From assembly GCA_963728825.1 (NCBI GenBank), contig CAVSLA010000004.1, forward strand, positions 310,001-374,000: a stretch of 64,000 nt of DNA. The letters run 5' to 3'. The notes beneath the pieces are model-generated. The model was not told where the DNA came from. It saw nothing but the letters and a program-made list of their open reading frames with translations, and did not search any database. Position 1 is the stretch's first letter; the number at the start of each line of letters is the position of its first letter. The DNA comes from CAVREM01 sp963728825. GTDB taxonomy: Bacteria; Acidobacteriota; Vicinamibacteria; Vicinamibacterales; CAVVIG01. Positions 45,875-54,137 of the stretch are shown here, piece after piece. A program made the translations under genes and the position numbers.

Positions 45875-46792
45875 ATGGAGCATGCCGTGACAAACAAGAT
45901 TGTCTGGATGGCACGTGGAATCATAGCCGCGGCCGTGGTGTGCGCAATGACCGTGGTCCTCGAGGTTCAAGTGCGGCCGTACCGAGCCTATCTTCAGGTG
46001 CATCTCGTGTCGTTTGACGTTGCATTCGGCTCTCAGGGACCACGTGGCCAGGCGATGGTGTACGGGGGAGAGCCACTCATCATTGAAGTCGGGATTTCAA
46101 ACCGATATGACGGACCCAGAGCGGGAGCAGAGCTCGATTGGCCGAGCAGAATCAACCTTACCTTGAAGAGCGGTCGCTTACTGGAAGAGACGCGTGAGGG
46201 ATCGGCGATCAATTGTGAGCCGCGAGAGGCTCGGCGTTCCAATGCGCGAAGCGTGGGCAATTACATCGAGCTGAGTCCCTACGGGTATCAGTACGTAAGC
46301 TGTCAACTTGATCCGGTGGAACTTGGGCTCCGTCCAGGTGTCTACACTGTTAAGGCGGAATGGTCCGCAGCTCACACGAAGTCTGAAGAGATTGCGCTCC
46401 GAGAGACGTTGTCTCCACCGCTCCCGCTCCTCGCAGGCTTCGTCGAATTCGAGTTGCGTGACGTAACCACTGATGCGGATCGCCTGGACCGTTCGTACCA
46501 TCTCGCAGGGCACGCATGGCGGCGCGGACAGTATCAGGAAGGCCTAGCGTACCTGGACGACGTGCTGACGTTTGATCCGAATAGCGTAGCCGGGTGGTCC
46601 ATGCGAGCACAGATTCTGGGCACCCAGCGAAACTGTGTTGCCGCGGTGCAAGCGTATGAGCGAGTTGTAGAGATTATTGAAAACGACAGCGATACGTTGG
46701 CGCGTCGTTCAGCCTCTCCTACGGTCGGTGACTCAAAGCGTGCGCGCGTGCAACAAGTGCGCGAAGCGATAAAAAATCTAAGATGCAAGTGA
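45875..46792 (+). CDS. Membrane-anchored protein of unknown function, TPR-like C-terminus
   Basis: 305 residues from the ATG at 45875; the frame is open upstream but that is the matrixin fragment in another frame. N-terminal membrane helix (IVWMARGIIAAAVVCAMTVVLEV), a beta-rich middle, and a C-terminal part with TPR-like pattern (AWRRGQYQEGLAYLDDVLTFDPNSVAGWSMRAQILG). The base composition is visibly lower in GC than the neighbours (many ATA, AAT, GTA codons), which suggests recent acquisition. I do not recognise the family. Confidence 0.6.
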   Translation: MEHAVTNKIVWMARGIIAAAVVCAMTVVLEVQVRPYRAYLQVHLVSFDVAFGSQGPRGQAMVYGGEPLIIEVGISNRYDGPRAGAELDWPSRINLTLKSGRLLEETREGSAINCEPREARRSNARSVGNYIELSPYGYQYVSCQLDPVELGLRPGVYTVKAEWSAAHTKSEEIALRETLSPPLPLLAGFVEFELRDVTTDADRLDRSYHLAGHAWRRGQYQEGLAYLDDVLTFDPNSVAGWSMRAQILGTQRNCVAAVQAYERVVEIIENDSDTLARRSASPTVGDSKRARVQQVREAIKNLRCK

Positions 46793-46914
46793 GTCTGGCG
46801 GCGTCGTAAAAGACTCTGGTCATTCGCCTTAGCCTGGACCCGGCGTCTTGGACGAGAGTTACGTCGCGCAGAAGTCACGATCGAAGTGCAGCTGATCGTA
46901 ATAGCCGGTGCGCG

Positions 46915-47766
46915 TCAGTAGAAGCGGCGCAGGTCCATCCCCGCATACAGCGACGCGACCTGCTCGGCGTAGCCGTTGAAGATCAGCGTGCGCCGCATCA
47001 GGAACTCGCCGATGCGGCGTTCCTGGTCCTGGCTGTGGTTCGGATGATCTCGCGTGGGGTTGACGTTGGAAAAGAACCCGTACGCTTCCGGCCAGTTTTC
47101 CTCCCAGCTCGTGAGCGGCTGGCGGCGGACGAACGCGATCTTGACGATCGACTTGATGCTCTTGAAGCCGTACTTCCACGGGACGACCAGGCGCAGCGGC
47201 GCGCCGTTCTGGGGGAGGAGTGTTTCGCCGTACACGCCGACCGCCATGATCGTCAGCGGGTGCATCGCTTCGTCGAGCCGAAGTCCCTCGCGATAGGGCC
47301 AGCGCAGCAGCGCCGGAAAGCGCAGCCGCTGTCCGGGCATTTCGTCCGGTCGGACGATAGTCGTGAACTCGACGAAGCGGGCGTTGCCGTTCGGTTGGAA
47401 CCGAGCGAGCAGATCGCGCAGCGGAAATCCGACCCATGGGATCACCATGGACCATCCTTCGACGCACCGCATCCGGTAGACACGTTCCTCCAGCGGGTGC
47501 GGTTTGAGGATGTCTTCGAGCGGATAGATGCCGGGCTTGTCGCATTCGCCTTCGATGGCGACCGACCACGGCTGTGGGCTGAAGCGGTGGCCGTGCGTCG
47601 ACGGGTCGCTCTTGTCGCTGCCGAACTCGTAAAAGTTGTTGTAGGTCGTGACCGCTCGTTTCGAGGTGAGCGATTCCGAAGTACTGACCATCCGGCCGGC
47701 CAGCGGCAGCGCCTGCAGAAATTCGCGGCGCCTCAGGTAAAGCGACTTCGGAGTGATGGCGGACAT
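46915..47766 (-). CDS. msrP: Methionine sulfoxide reductase catalytic subunit MsrP (YedY-like)
   Basis: 283 residues from the ATG at 47766, with a twin-arginine-like start (YLRRREFLQALPLAG) that is short for a Tat signal. Molybdopterin oxidoreductase of the YedY family: SKRAVTTYNNFYEFG, the Mo ligand Cys in YRMRCVEGWSMVIPW, and FGFKSIKS-type region KYGFKSIKSIVKIAFV. It repairs oxidised Met in periplasmic proteins. Its usual heme partner MsrQ is not adjacent; an unrelated membrane-protein gene precedes it. Confidence 0.88.
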   Translation of the reverse strand: MSAITPKSLYLRRREFLQALPLAGRMVSTSESLTSKRAVTTYNNFYEFGSDKSDPSTHGHRFSPQPWSVAIEGECDKPGIYPLEDILKPHPLEERVYRMRCVEGWSMVIPWVGFPLRDLLARFQPNGNARFVEFTTIVRPDEMPGQRLRFPALLRWPYREGLRLDEAMHPLTIMAVGVYGETLLPQNGAPLRLVVPWKYGFKSIKSIVKIAFVRRQPLTSWEENWPEAYGFFSNVNPTRDHPNHSQDQERRIGEFLMRRTLIFNGYAEQVASLYAGMDLRRFY

Positions 47767-47777
47767 CTCCAGTCCTT

Positions 47778-48670
47778 TCAACGCGCGCGCGCCAGCATCG
47801 CGGAGACCGGCTTGGCGGTGATGGCCCCGACCAGCAGCCCGGCCAGGGTCATGACCGCGAATCCCAGGACGAATTCCATCCAGCTGGTCGGTGCGTACAG
47901 ACCCCGCAGCAGCAGGTAAAGGCCAGGCGAGGCGTCTGGACGCCGCGAACGGATCGCGCCGCAGCGCGTCCATGCCGGCGAGCGCCGACGTCAGGGTGGC
48001 GCTGGTGCTGATGAGGACGGCCGACAGTCCCCCGGCGCTGGGGAGGACCCAGAGCGCAGCGCGGGGGAGGCGTCCCCGAAGGACGATCCATTGGCCGGCC
48101 GCGACGATCGATCCGAATGCGACGAGGTAGCCCACCGGTCCCGCGATCTGCGCCACGGCAATCGCGATCTCGACGCCGAGCGCCGCGCAGCAGGCAGTGG
48201 TCGCCAGCCAGAGCCAGCGAAGCGGCAGACGCCGGCCGACCGTGACGGCCTGAACCACTGCCAGGCCGGCCCCCAGCAGCGCGCCATAGACCCACGGCAG
48301 GAAGGTCGCGCCTTCGAGATATGGATGATAGAAATAGCTGAACGCCCACGTCGCAGCGCTCCCCAGGCCGCCGCACACGGCGGCGCCCAGCGCGCAGGCG
48401 GCCATCCACTGCACATGGCTCCGGCGACTGCGGTTCCTCGCCGCAGACGACAGCCCACTCGCGGGACGCGGCCCGGACCGTGTCTGTGATCACGAAGAGC
48501 CAGAAGGCCAATGCAGTCCCTCGACTCCGCTCGGGGCAGGCGCCTCGACCCCGCTCGGGACAGGCCTCTCGGAAATCGCGGAAGGCCTCGAGCATGGCGT
48601 CGCCGTAGTCGCGCCGGAAGCGGGGCGGGTAGATCGTGAGCAGCGCCCGATAAAGGTCGTCGAGCGTCAT
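47778..48670 (-). pseudogene. PadR-linked polytopic membrane protein, frameshifted
   Basis: The N-terminus MTLDDLYRALLTIYPPRFRRDYGDAMLEAFRDFREA matches the family that follows PadR genes in Acidobacteriota. Five or so membrane helices follow in the next frame after about 48414 (MAACALGAAVCGGLGS..., GALLGAGLAVVQAVTV..., LAFGSIVAAG...), and a last one in a third frame after about 47940 (LGFAVMTLAGLLVGAITA). So two single-base changes break the frame. A 24-nt tandem repeat lies inside the coding part (48519-48566). Function unknown. It sits 11 bp upstream of msrP and may replace MsrQ as a membrane partner; that is speculation. Confidence 0.65.
48519..48566 (-). repeat. Tandem 24-nt repeat inside a coding region (family C)
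   Basis: Two copies of a CCTCGACYCCGCTCGGGRCA-type unit (24 nt each), read in frame on the minus strand as ACPERGRG-ACPERSRG. This is a widespread dispersed bacterial repeat type. The insert is a multiple of 3. Confidence 0.7.
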
Positions 48671-48975
48671 GATGCGGACGGCAGCAGGCCGCGTTTCCGG
48701 GCGGCGCGAACCAGCGCCGAGAGCTCGGCCGCCTCGGCGCCGGCTGCGGTTTTTCCTTTCTGTGTCACGCGATAGCAGCGACGCCGATCGCCGTCAGCTT
48801 CACACTCTTCGATCAGGCCGGCGTTCACCAGCCGCTTGATGGCGGTGTAGAGCGTCCCCGGGCCGAGCCGCAGACTGCCCTCGGTCGACGCTTCGACGTC
48901 CTGCATGATCCCGTAGCCATGCCGCGACCCCGCCAGCAGCGCGAGCAGCACGTGAAATTCCGTTCGTGTCAGCAT
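48667..48975 (-). CDS. PadR-family transcriptional regulator 1
   Basis: 102 residues. Winged helix with the PadR signature (TRTEFHVLLALLAGSRHGYGIMQDVEASTEGSLRLGPGTLYTAIKRLVNAGLI). Short C-terminal helix only, as in the PadR-s2 group. First gene of an operon with the membrane protein (4-nt overlap) and msrP; likely autorepressor. The ATG at 48975 gives the best fit with the family N-terminus. Confidence 0.9.
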   Translation of the reverse strand: MLTRTEFHVLLALLAGSRHGYGIMQDVEASTEGSLRLGPGTLYTAIKRLVNAGLIEECEADGDRRRCYRVTQKGKTAAGAEAAELSALVRAARKRGLLPSAS

Positions 48976-49046
48976 TCGTATGTCGCCGTTGGTTATATCG
49001 ATGATCGATATACATGATGCGGCGGGTGGGTGTCAACCGCGTGCCA

Positions 49047-49140
49047 CGTACCCGGCGGGCCTAAGAGGCCCGCCCTACGATTACCGGTGAGCTCTTACCG
49101 GCACAGTCGTAGGGCCGGCCTCTTAGGCCCGCCGGTCGAC
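49047..49140. repeat. Inverted pair of family B palindromes between divergent padR genes
   Basis: Copy 1: GGCGGGCCT-AAG-AGGCCCGCC (49053-49073) followed by CTACGA. Copy 2: TCGTAG then GGCCGGCCT-CTT-AGGCCCGCC (49112-49132). The two are close reverse complements over ~33 bp, separated by ~30 bp with an imperfect CCGGT...ACCGG palindrome. The pair can fold into one large hairpin in the intergenic region of 215 bp. Confidence 0.7.
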
Positions 49141-49169
49141 GCTTGACAGTTGTGGCCCTTCAGAAGTAG

Positions 49170-49197
49170 AAACTATGCCTAGGTAAACTATGCCTAG
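49170..49197 (+). promoter_or_regulatory. Direct duplication of the padR2 start region
   Basis: AAACTATGCCTAG occurs twice (49170-49182 and 49185-49197), 15 nt apart. The first ATG (49175) reads Met-Pro-Arg-stop; the second (49190) starts padR2 with the same MPR. It could be a tandem operator for PadR autoregulation or a decoy start. Confidence 0.45.
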
Positions 49198-49519
49198 AAC
49201 AGACGGCCTGCCGCCCGGGACGCTGGCGATGTTGATTCTTCGGGTGCTGGCGTCGCGGCCGCTGCACGGCTATGCGATCGCGCAGCGGATCGCGCAGCTC
49301 TCACGCGCCGAGCTGAGCGTCGAGGAGGGCTCGCTCTACCCGGCGCTCCAGAAGCTGCTGCTGAAAGGGTGGGTGAAAGCGGCGCCGACGATTTCCGAGA
49401 CCGGGCGATCGGTGCGGGAATACCGCCTCACCCCGGCCGGCCGCCGGCAGCTCGAGGTCGAGCGCAGCAACTTCCGCCGGGTCACACAGGCGATTACCGA
49501 CATCCTGGAGACCGCCTAG
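49190..49519 (+). CDS. PadR-family transcriptional regulator 2
   Basis: 109 residues. PadR winged helix: GTLAMLILRVLASRPLHGYAIAQRIAQLSRAELSVEEGSLYPALQKLLLKGWV. PadR genes of this kind are linked to acidobacterial duplicated orphan permease genes, which lie just downstream. Two bases separate it from the next gene. Controls its own operon presumably; the inducer is unknown. Confidence 0.92.
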   Translation: MPRTDGLPPGTLAMLILRVLASRPLHGYAIAQRIAQLSRAELSVEEGSLYPALQKLLLKGWVKAAPTISETGRSVREYRLTPAGRRQLEVERSNFRRVTQAITDILETA

Positions 49520-49521
49520 CC

Positions 49522-49915
49522 ATGAAAATCCCGAAACTTCTCATCGTCCTGACGGCAGCGAACTTCGCGCTGCTCGTCTATCTCCTCCATCCAGCGACAG
49601 CTGCCCAAGCCGTGGCACCGGTGGTGCGCGCCCAGGCGCTCGAGATCGTCGACACGCAGGGCAGGTTGCGCGCCACCCTGAACATCCAGCCAGCGTCGAA
49701 TCACGAGGGCCAGGCGTATCCGGAGACCGTCCTGTTCCGGCTGATCGATCCGAACGGCAAGCCGATCGTGAAGCTCGGCGGCGCGGTGGGCAGCGCCGGT
49801 CTCGGCTTGAACGACGGCTCCGACACGACCTACGCGCTCATCGAGGCCAAAGGGCGCCGATGCCTACGTCAGGTTGACGACTTCGGACGGCCGGCGACAG
49901 ATCATCAAGCCGTGA
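49522..49915 (+). pseudogene. Small exported protein, frameshifted near its end
   Basis: Starts MKIPKLLIVLTAANFALLVYLLHPATAAQAVAPVVRAQALEIVDTQGRLRATLNIQPAS. N-terminal membrane helix, then a beta-sheet domain (VLFRLIDPNGKPIVKLGGAVGSAGLGLNDGSDTTYALIEAKG). After an extra base near 49851 the frame continues ADAYVRLTTSDGRRQIIKP and stops at 49913-49915. The reconstructed product is ~130 residues. The stop overlaps the start of the permease (GTGA). Similar proteins occur between PadR and permease genes in Acidobacteriota; role unknown. Confidence 0.65.
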
Positions 49916-52509
49916 AGACCGTCTCTGAATGGTTCCGTCGCGTTCTGGTATTTCGTCAACCGCACTCGGCTGGACGAGGAACTGCGCGCCGACATGGAGG
50001 CGCATCGCGCCATGATGGAACAGCCTGCTCGATTCGGCAGTCCGTTGCGCCTGACCGAAGAGTCGCGCGATGTCTGGGGCTGGCGCTGGCTCGACGATTT
50101 CGGTCACGACGTCCGCTACGCCATCCGCTCGCTGGTCGCCCACAAGGCATTCACCGCAACCGCACTGATCACGCTGGCGCTCGGCATCGGCGCCACCACC
50201 GCCATCTTCAGTGTCGTCAGCGGGCTGGTCTTCAGGCCGCTGCCGTTCGCGGAGCCGGAGCGCCTCGTGCAGCTTCAGGGCTCGAGCCCGATCGCGCCGA
50301 GAGGCGACGCGGTGATGGGCCTCGACGCCTACCGTCATGAAAGCACCTCGTTCGACGCCCTGGTCGGCTACGAAGTGGGTGCCCGCTACCTGCGCCGCGG
50401 TGAAGGCGTCGAGCGGGTGATGACCGTTCGCGGCGAGGCCGACTTTTTCCGCATGCTCGGCGTCGCGCCCACGATCGGCAGGACCTTCGGTCCCGGTGAT
50501 CCGCCGAACCAGGTCGTCGTGAGCGAAGCGTTCTGGCTGCGTCAGCTCGGCGGCGCGCGCGACGTGCTTGGCAGCACGCTGACGCTCGACAGCCAACCCG
50601 TGACGGTGATTGGCGTGATGCCGGCCTCGTTTCAATTTCCCTACGGCGCGGCGTCGCTGCTGCCCGGGGCCGGGACCGAGACACGCACCGACATCTGGCT
50701 GCAGTTCGACCAGCCGCTCCGGCCACGAGGCCGCATCGGCAACGTCACCGGGCGCCTGAAGCCCGGGATTGCCGCGGCGGCGGCCGAGAGCGAGCTCAAA
50801 GTCATCGCCCGGCGGCTCGCCGCCGAATTCCCCGAATCGACGGTCAACGGCGCGTCCACGGTCTACATCGAGCCGCTTTCGGAAGCGGTGGTGGCAGCAC
50901 CGGTTCGACGCGTGCTGTTTCTGCTGTTTGGCGCCGTTGGTCTGCTGCTGGCGCTCGCCTGCGCGAACGTCGCCAACCTTTCCCTGGCGCGCATGTCGAT
51001 CCGCGGCAAGGAGCTGGCAGTCCGAACGGCGCTTGGTGCCGCGCGGGGACGTTTAGTCCGTCAGCTGCTGACGGAAAGTCTGGTCCTGTCGCTCGTCGGC
51101 GGCGGAGTGGGGTTGGCGATTGCGTGGTGGGGCACGACCGAGCTCATGCTGGTGGCGGCGCCGCACATTCCTCGCGCCCACGAAGTTGGCGTCGATTGGC
51201 GGGTGTTCGCGTTCCTGCTGTCGATCTGCACCCTCAACGGTGTCGTCCTGGGCATCGTGCCGGCTATGGCTGCCGCGCGCGACGATGCCACGAAAGCGCA
51301 GGCGGCGCTGCAGCAGACCGGCAGCCGCAGCACGATGACGGCGGGACAGCGGCGCCTCCGCGATGGGCTGGTCGTGGCCGAAGTGGCGATTGCCTTCCTG
51401 CTCGCCATCGGCGCGGCCGATGCTGATCCGCGAGCTGGTGCGGCTGCGCAATACCGATCCCGGTCTCACCACGGCAAACATCCTGACGTTGCATCTCGGT
51501 CATCGCATGACACCGCAGACCGACGTGCGCCAGTTCTACGAGATCGACAGACGTGTCGAGGACCTGCCCGGTGTTCGGGCAGCGGGCTTCACGCAAATGC
51601 TGCCGTTACAGAGTTGGGGATGGACCGCCAACTCGAGTGATTTCGTGGTCAAGGGCCGGCCGCCGATCACGCCGCCGTTTCCGATCCAGCTTCGCTACAT
51701 CACCCCTGGATACTTCGAGGCGCTCGGCATCCCGATCACGCAAGGGCCGCAGCTTCACCGAACGCGACGATCGCAGCGCCACGCCGGTGATCCTGATCAA
51801 TGAAACCCTCGCGCGTCGTTATTTCGGGGACGCCGAGCCGACGGGCGCCGCCACCACCCGGGGCACGATTGCCGGAGTCGTCAGCGACGTGCGCCAGGAG
51901 CATCTGGACCGTCCAGCCGTGCCCGAGCTCTACTATCCGGTGGCGCAGAACTGGTCGCAGGTGTCCGAGCTGGGCATGACGCTCGTGGTCGCCACGCGCG
52001 ATCGGCCCGAGCTCTTGACCGAGCCGATCCGCGAGGTGGTGCGCCGCGTGAATCCCGACCTCGCCGTTTTCAACGTCAAAACGATGGAGCGCGTCATCGC
52101 CGACTCGCTGTCGGACTTCACGCTGTATCTGTCGCTGATGGCCGGCTTTGCCGGGCTGGCGCTGGTGCTGGCGCTGACCGGCACCTACGGCGTCATCGCC
52201 TACATCGCATCAGCGCGGACCAAGGAGTTCGCCGTCCGCACCGCGCTCGGCGCGGACGCGTCGCGCGTGACGCGATTGGTCCTTCGAGAGGGAGTCGTGT
52301 TGACCGGTCTCGGGCTCGCGCTCGGACTGGCCGCAGCCGTGATTGCCGGCCCGCTGGTCGAAGGCCTGCCGGTGAATGTCCGTCGCCCCGACCTGGTCAC
52401 GACCGTCCCGGTCGCTGGATTCATCGCGATCGTCGCGCTCGCCGCCTGCCTGGTGCCAGCCCTGCGCGCGTCGCGTGTCAGCCCGATGGTGGCGCTCAGG
52501 GACGAATGA
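49912..52509 (+). pseudogene. Acidobacterial duplicated orphan permease (FtsX/MacB-like), frameshifted
   Basis: ADOP-type ABC permease of about 865 residues. N-terminal WFRRFWYFVNRTRLDEELRADMEAHR, then MacB core domain (VQLQGSSP...), FtsX domain ALACANVANLSLARMSIRGKELAVRTALGAARGRLVRQLLTES, and the second, similar half ending SARTKEFAVRTALGADASRVTRLV and ALRASRVSPMVALRDE. Three extra bases (near 49937, 51420 and 51752) split it into four frames; protein similarity resumes exactly after each. The start is GTG 49912. It belongs to the PadR2 operon. Export of an unknown compound is likely. Confidence 0.82.
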
Positions 52510-52548
52510 TGACGAGGAACGCAAAGGACACGAAGGACACAAAGGGCA
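52510..52548. repeat. Short AAGGACAC-type repeat
   Basis: Sequence built of GCAAAGGACACGAAGGACACAAAGGG, a simple purine-rich repeat type that recurs at 59860-59898 (complement) and 62972-63042. It forms the intergenic stretch between convergent genes. Confidence 0.5.
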
Positions 52549-52821
52549 CTACGGTGTGATCCAGCCGCCGACCCTGGAGGACGAGCAGCCCTGCGGAGCA
52601 GTGCAGCTGAACGTGAATTTCTCCGTCGGCTGCGAGTTCGGGTTGACGCCGCGGGCGATCCACATCAAACCGCAGCCCCGGACGCATTGCACCGTCGTTT
52701 GTCCGGTCGGCGCATTGACGACGATCTCGAAATCTGGCGCGGGCGTCTGCGCCCTGGCTGCCGCCCAGCCCATGCCGATCAACGCCAACGCGACGACCAC
52801 CTGCCGACATCTGCGCTTCAC
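52549..52821 (-). CDS. Small secreted protein with conserved C-terminal CSSSRVGGW
   Basis: 90 residues from GTG 52821, where GGAGG lies 7 nt upstream; an ATG at 52866 gives a longer form without Shine-Dalgarno. Signal peptide VALALIGMGWAAARAQ. The mature part has four cysteines (CVRGC and CTAPQGC), likely two disulfides, and reads FEIVVNAPTGQTTVQCVRG. I know similar acidobacterial proteins but no function. Confidence 0.65.
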   Translation of the reverse strand: MKRRCRQVVVALALIGMGWAAARAQTPAPDFEIVVNAPTGQTTVQCVRGCGLMWIARGVNPNSQPTEKFTFSCTAPQGCSSSRVGGWITP

Positions 52822-52850
52822 AGGAAACCTCCGGATTGCAGAAATTGTCG

Positions 52851-53999
52851 CTAGGATCCTGAGCATCCGGCCGAGGCCGCGGTGGCCCCGAACGATGCGA
52901 ACGCAGTCTGGAGCCGCTGCTCGATCAGCCGCCGGTCGGACAGCGTCGTGTTCGCAACAATCCGATCAGCGATCGGCATCAGAAAACGCCCGTATTTCGA
53001 CAGCACGGCCCAATCGCTCGCTCGGGCGCCTACGCTGACGTCGTGCATCAGCGTCGGGGTGATCAGCTCGAGGCGGCCGACAAAGACGCGGACCGTCTGC
53101 GAGGGCTGCGGCCTGATGCGCAGCGGGAGGATCGAGTCGACCGTCTGCGGCGGCATCACGAAGAAGAGCCGAGTCCCTTCCTCGAACCACGAGTCTCGCC
53201 ACGTCGCGACCATCGCGGCCGCCTCCTCCGGGAAGAGGCCGTGGTCCATGAGCGTCCGCTCGAGTTCCGCGGTCAGCGTCGCCAATGTGGCCCCTGGCGA
53301 CGGCCGACTGATTGTCGTCGAACCGCCGGCAAGGTCCACGATGCGATAGCCGATCTGCCGCCCGCGATTTTCGAACAGCACGACACTCCCGATTGGATCT
53401 CGCGCCAGGCTGGTCACGGTCACGTTATCGCCCGCGTCGACGGTCGCGGACAGCGGCAGGGGAAAGCTGCCGACGCCGCGATAGAAGAGAAATCGCTCGG
53501 TTTGCGAGCCGACGTGCAACGGTGCGGCATGCGTGTCGCGGGCCGCGTAGTAGTGGCTTGGCTCACTCTCTATCGGAAAGGCCGCGTCGCTTCCCGGGGC
53601 AAGCCTCACACCCGTCCAGGCGATGCTCCCGCCGCGCACACGGGCGGTCGGAAAATACTCGGTCATCAATCCGAGCGGGAACCGCACGTCGACGTCCACC
53701 TTCGTTTCAGCTGGCGCGTAGAAGTAGAGGACGGGCGTTTCCATGCGCACCGTGGCCCACAGCGTCGACTTCTCGGGGATGTTGGGGGTGCGTTCCACGA
53801 AACACGGCAGGTCGTTTGGACCGCTCAACGGCACCCAGCGCATGGGCCGTCCGTCGTCGCCGGCGATCGCCGTGAACGTTCCCCACTCATGGACGGTCAG
53901 CTGACGGCGACCCCCTTCGGCGCTCCTGACCGCACCTGAGGCGAACAGGGTGGTGACGAGCAGGGTGCCGACCAGGACCAATACGAGACGTTTCGTCAT
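52851..53999 (-). CDS. Secreted protein with HEWGTF motif
   Basis: 382 residues. Signal peptide (RLVLVLVGTLLVTTLFASGAV). LTVHEWGTFTAIAGDDGRPMRWVPL is a strongly conserved start in this family, which is found in Planctomycetota and Acidobacteriota; its role is unknown. Mainly beta-rich with no recognisable catalytic motif. The minus-strand downstream gene at 52821 starts within its 3' end (30-nt separation), so co-transcription is likely. Divergent from the next gene. Confidence 0.7.
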   Translation of the reverse strand: MTKRLVLVLVGTLLVTTLFASGAVRSAEGGRRQLTVHEWGTFTAIAGDDGRPMRWVPLSGPNDLPCFVERTPNIPEKSTLWATVRMETPVLYFYAPAETKVDVDVRFPLGLMTEYFPTARVRGGSIAWTGVRLAPGSDAAFPIESEPSHYYAARDTHAAPLHVGSQTERFLFYRGVGSFPLPLSATVDAGDNVTVTSLARDPIGSVVLFENRGRQIGYRIVDLAGGSTTISRPSPGATLATLTAELERTLMDHGLFPEEAAAMVATWRDSWFEEGTRLFFVMPPQTVDSILPLRIRPQPSQTVRVFVGRLELITPTLMHDVSVGARASDWAVLSKYGRFLMPIADRIVANTTLSDRRLIEQRLQTAFASFGATAASAGCSGS

Positions 54000-54065
54000 C
54001 TCAATTCCCTCCGTTCCGTCCAGCCTGGCACGTGCGCGGGCCCGGAATCAGTCAGTTGCGGTGAC

Positions 54066-54080
54066 GCGTAACGGTTACAT
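54066..54080. promoter_or_regulatory. GTAAC-G-GTTAC palindrome in divergent promoter region
   Basis: Arms GTAAC (54068-54072) and GTTAC (54074-54078) about one base. It lies in the 138-bp spacer between the divergent secreted and TolB-like genes and could be an operator. Weak evidence. Confidence 0.3.
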
Positions 54081-54137
54081 CGCCTGGATCGGTCTCGTCC
54101 GGAGCCGCATCCAGTATCGATCGGCGTCATACTCGGA

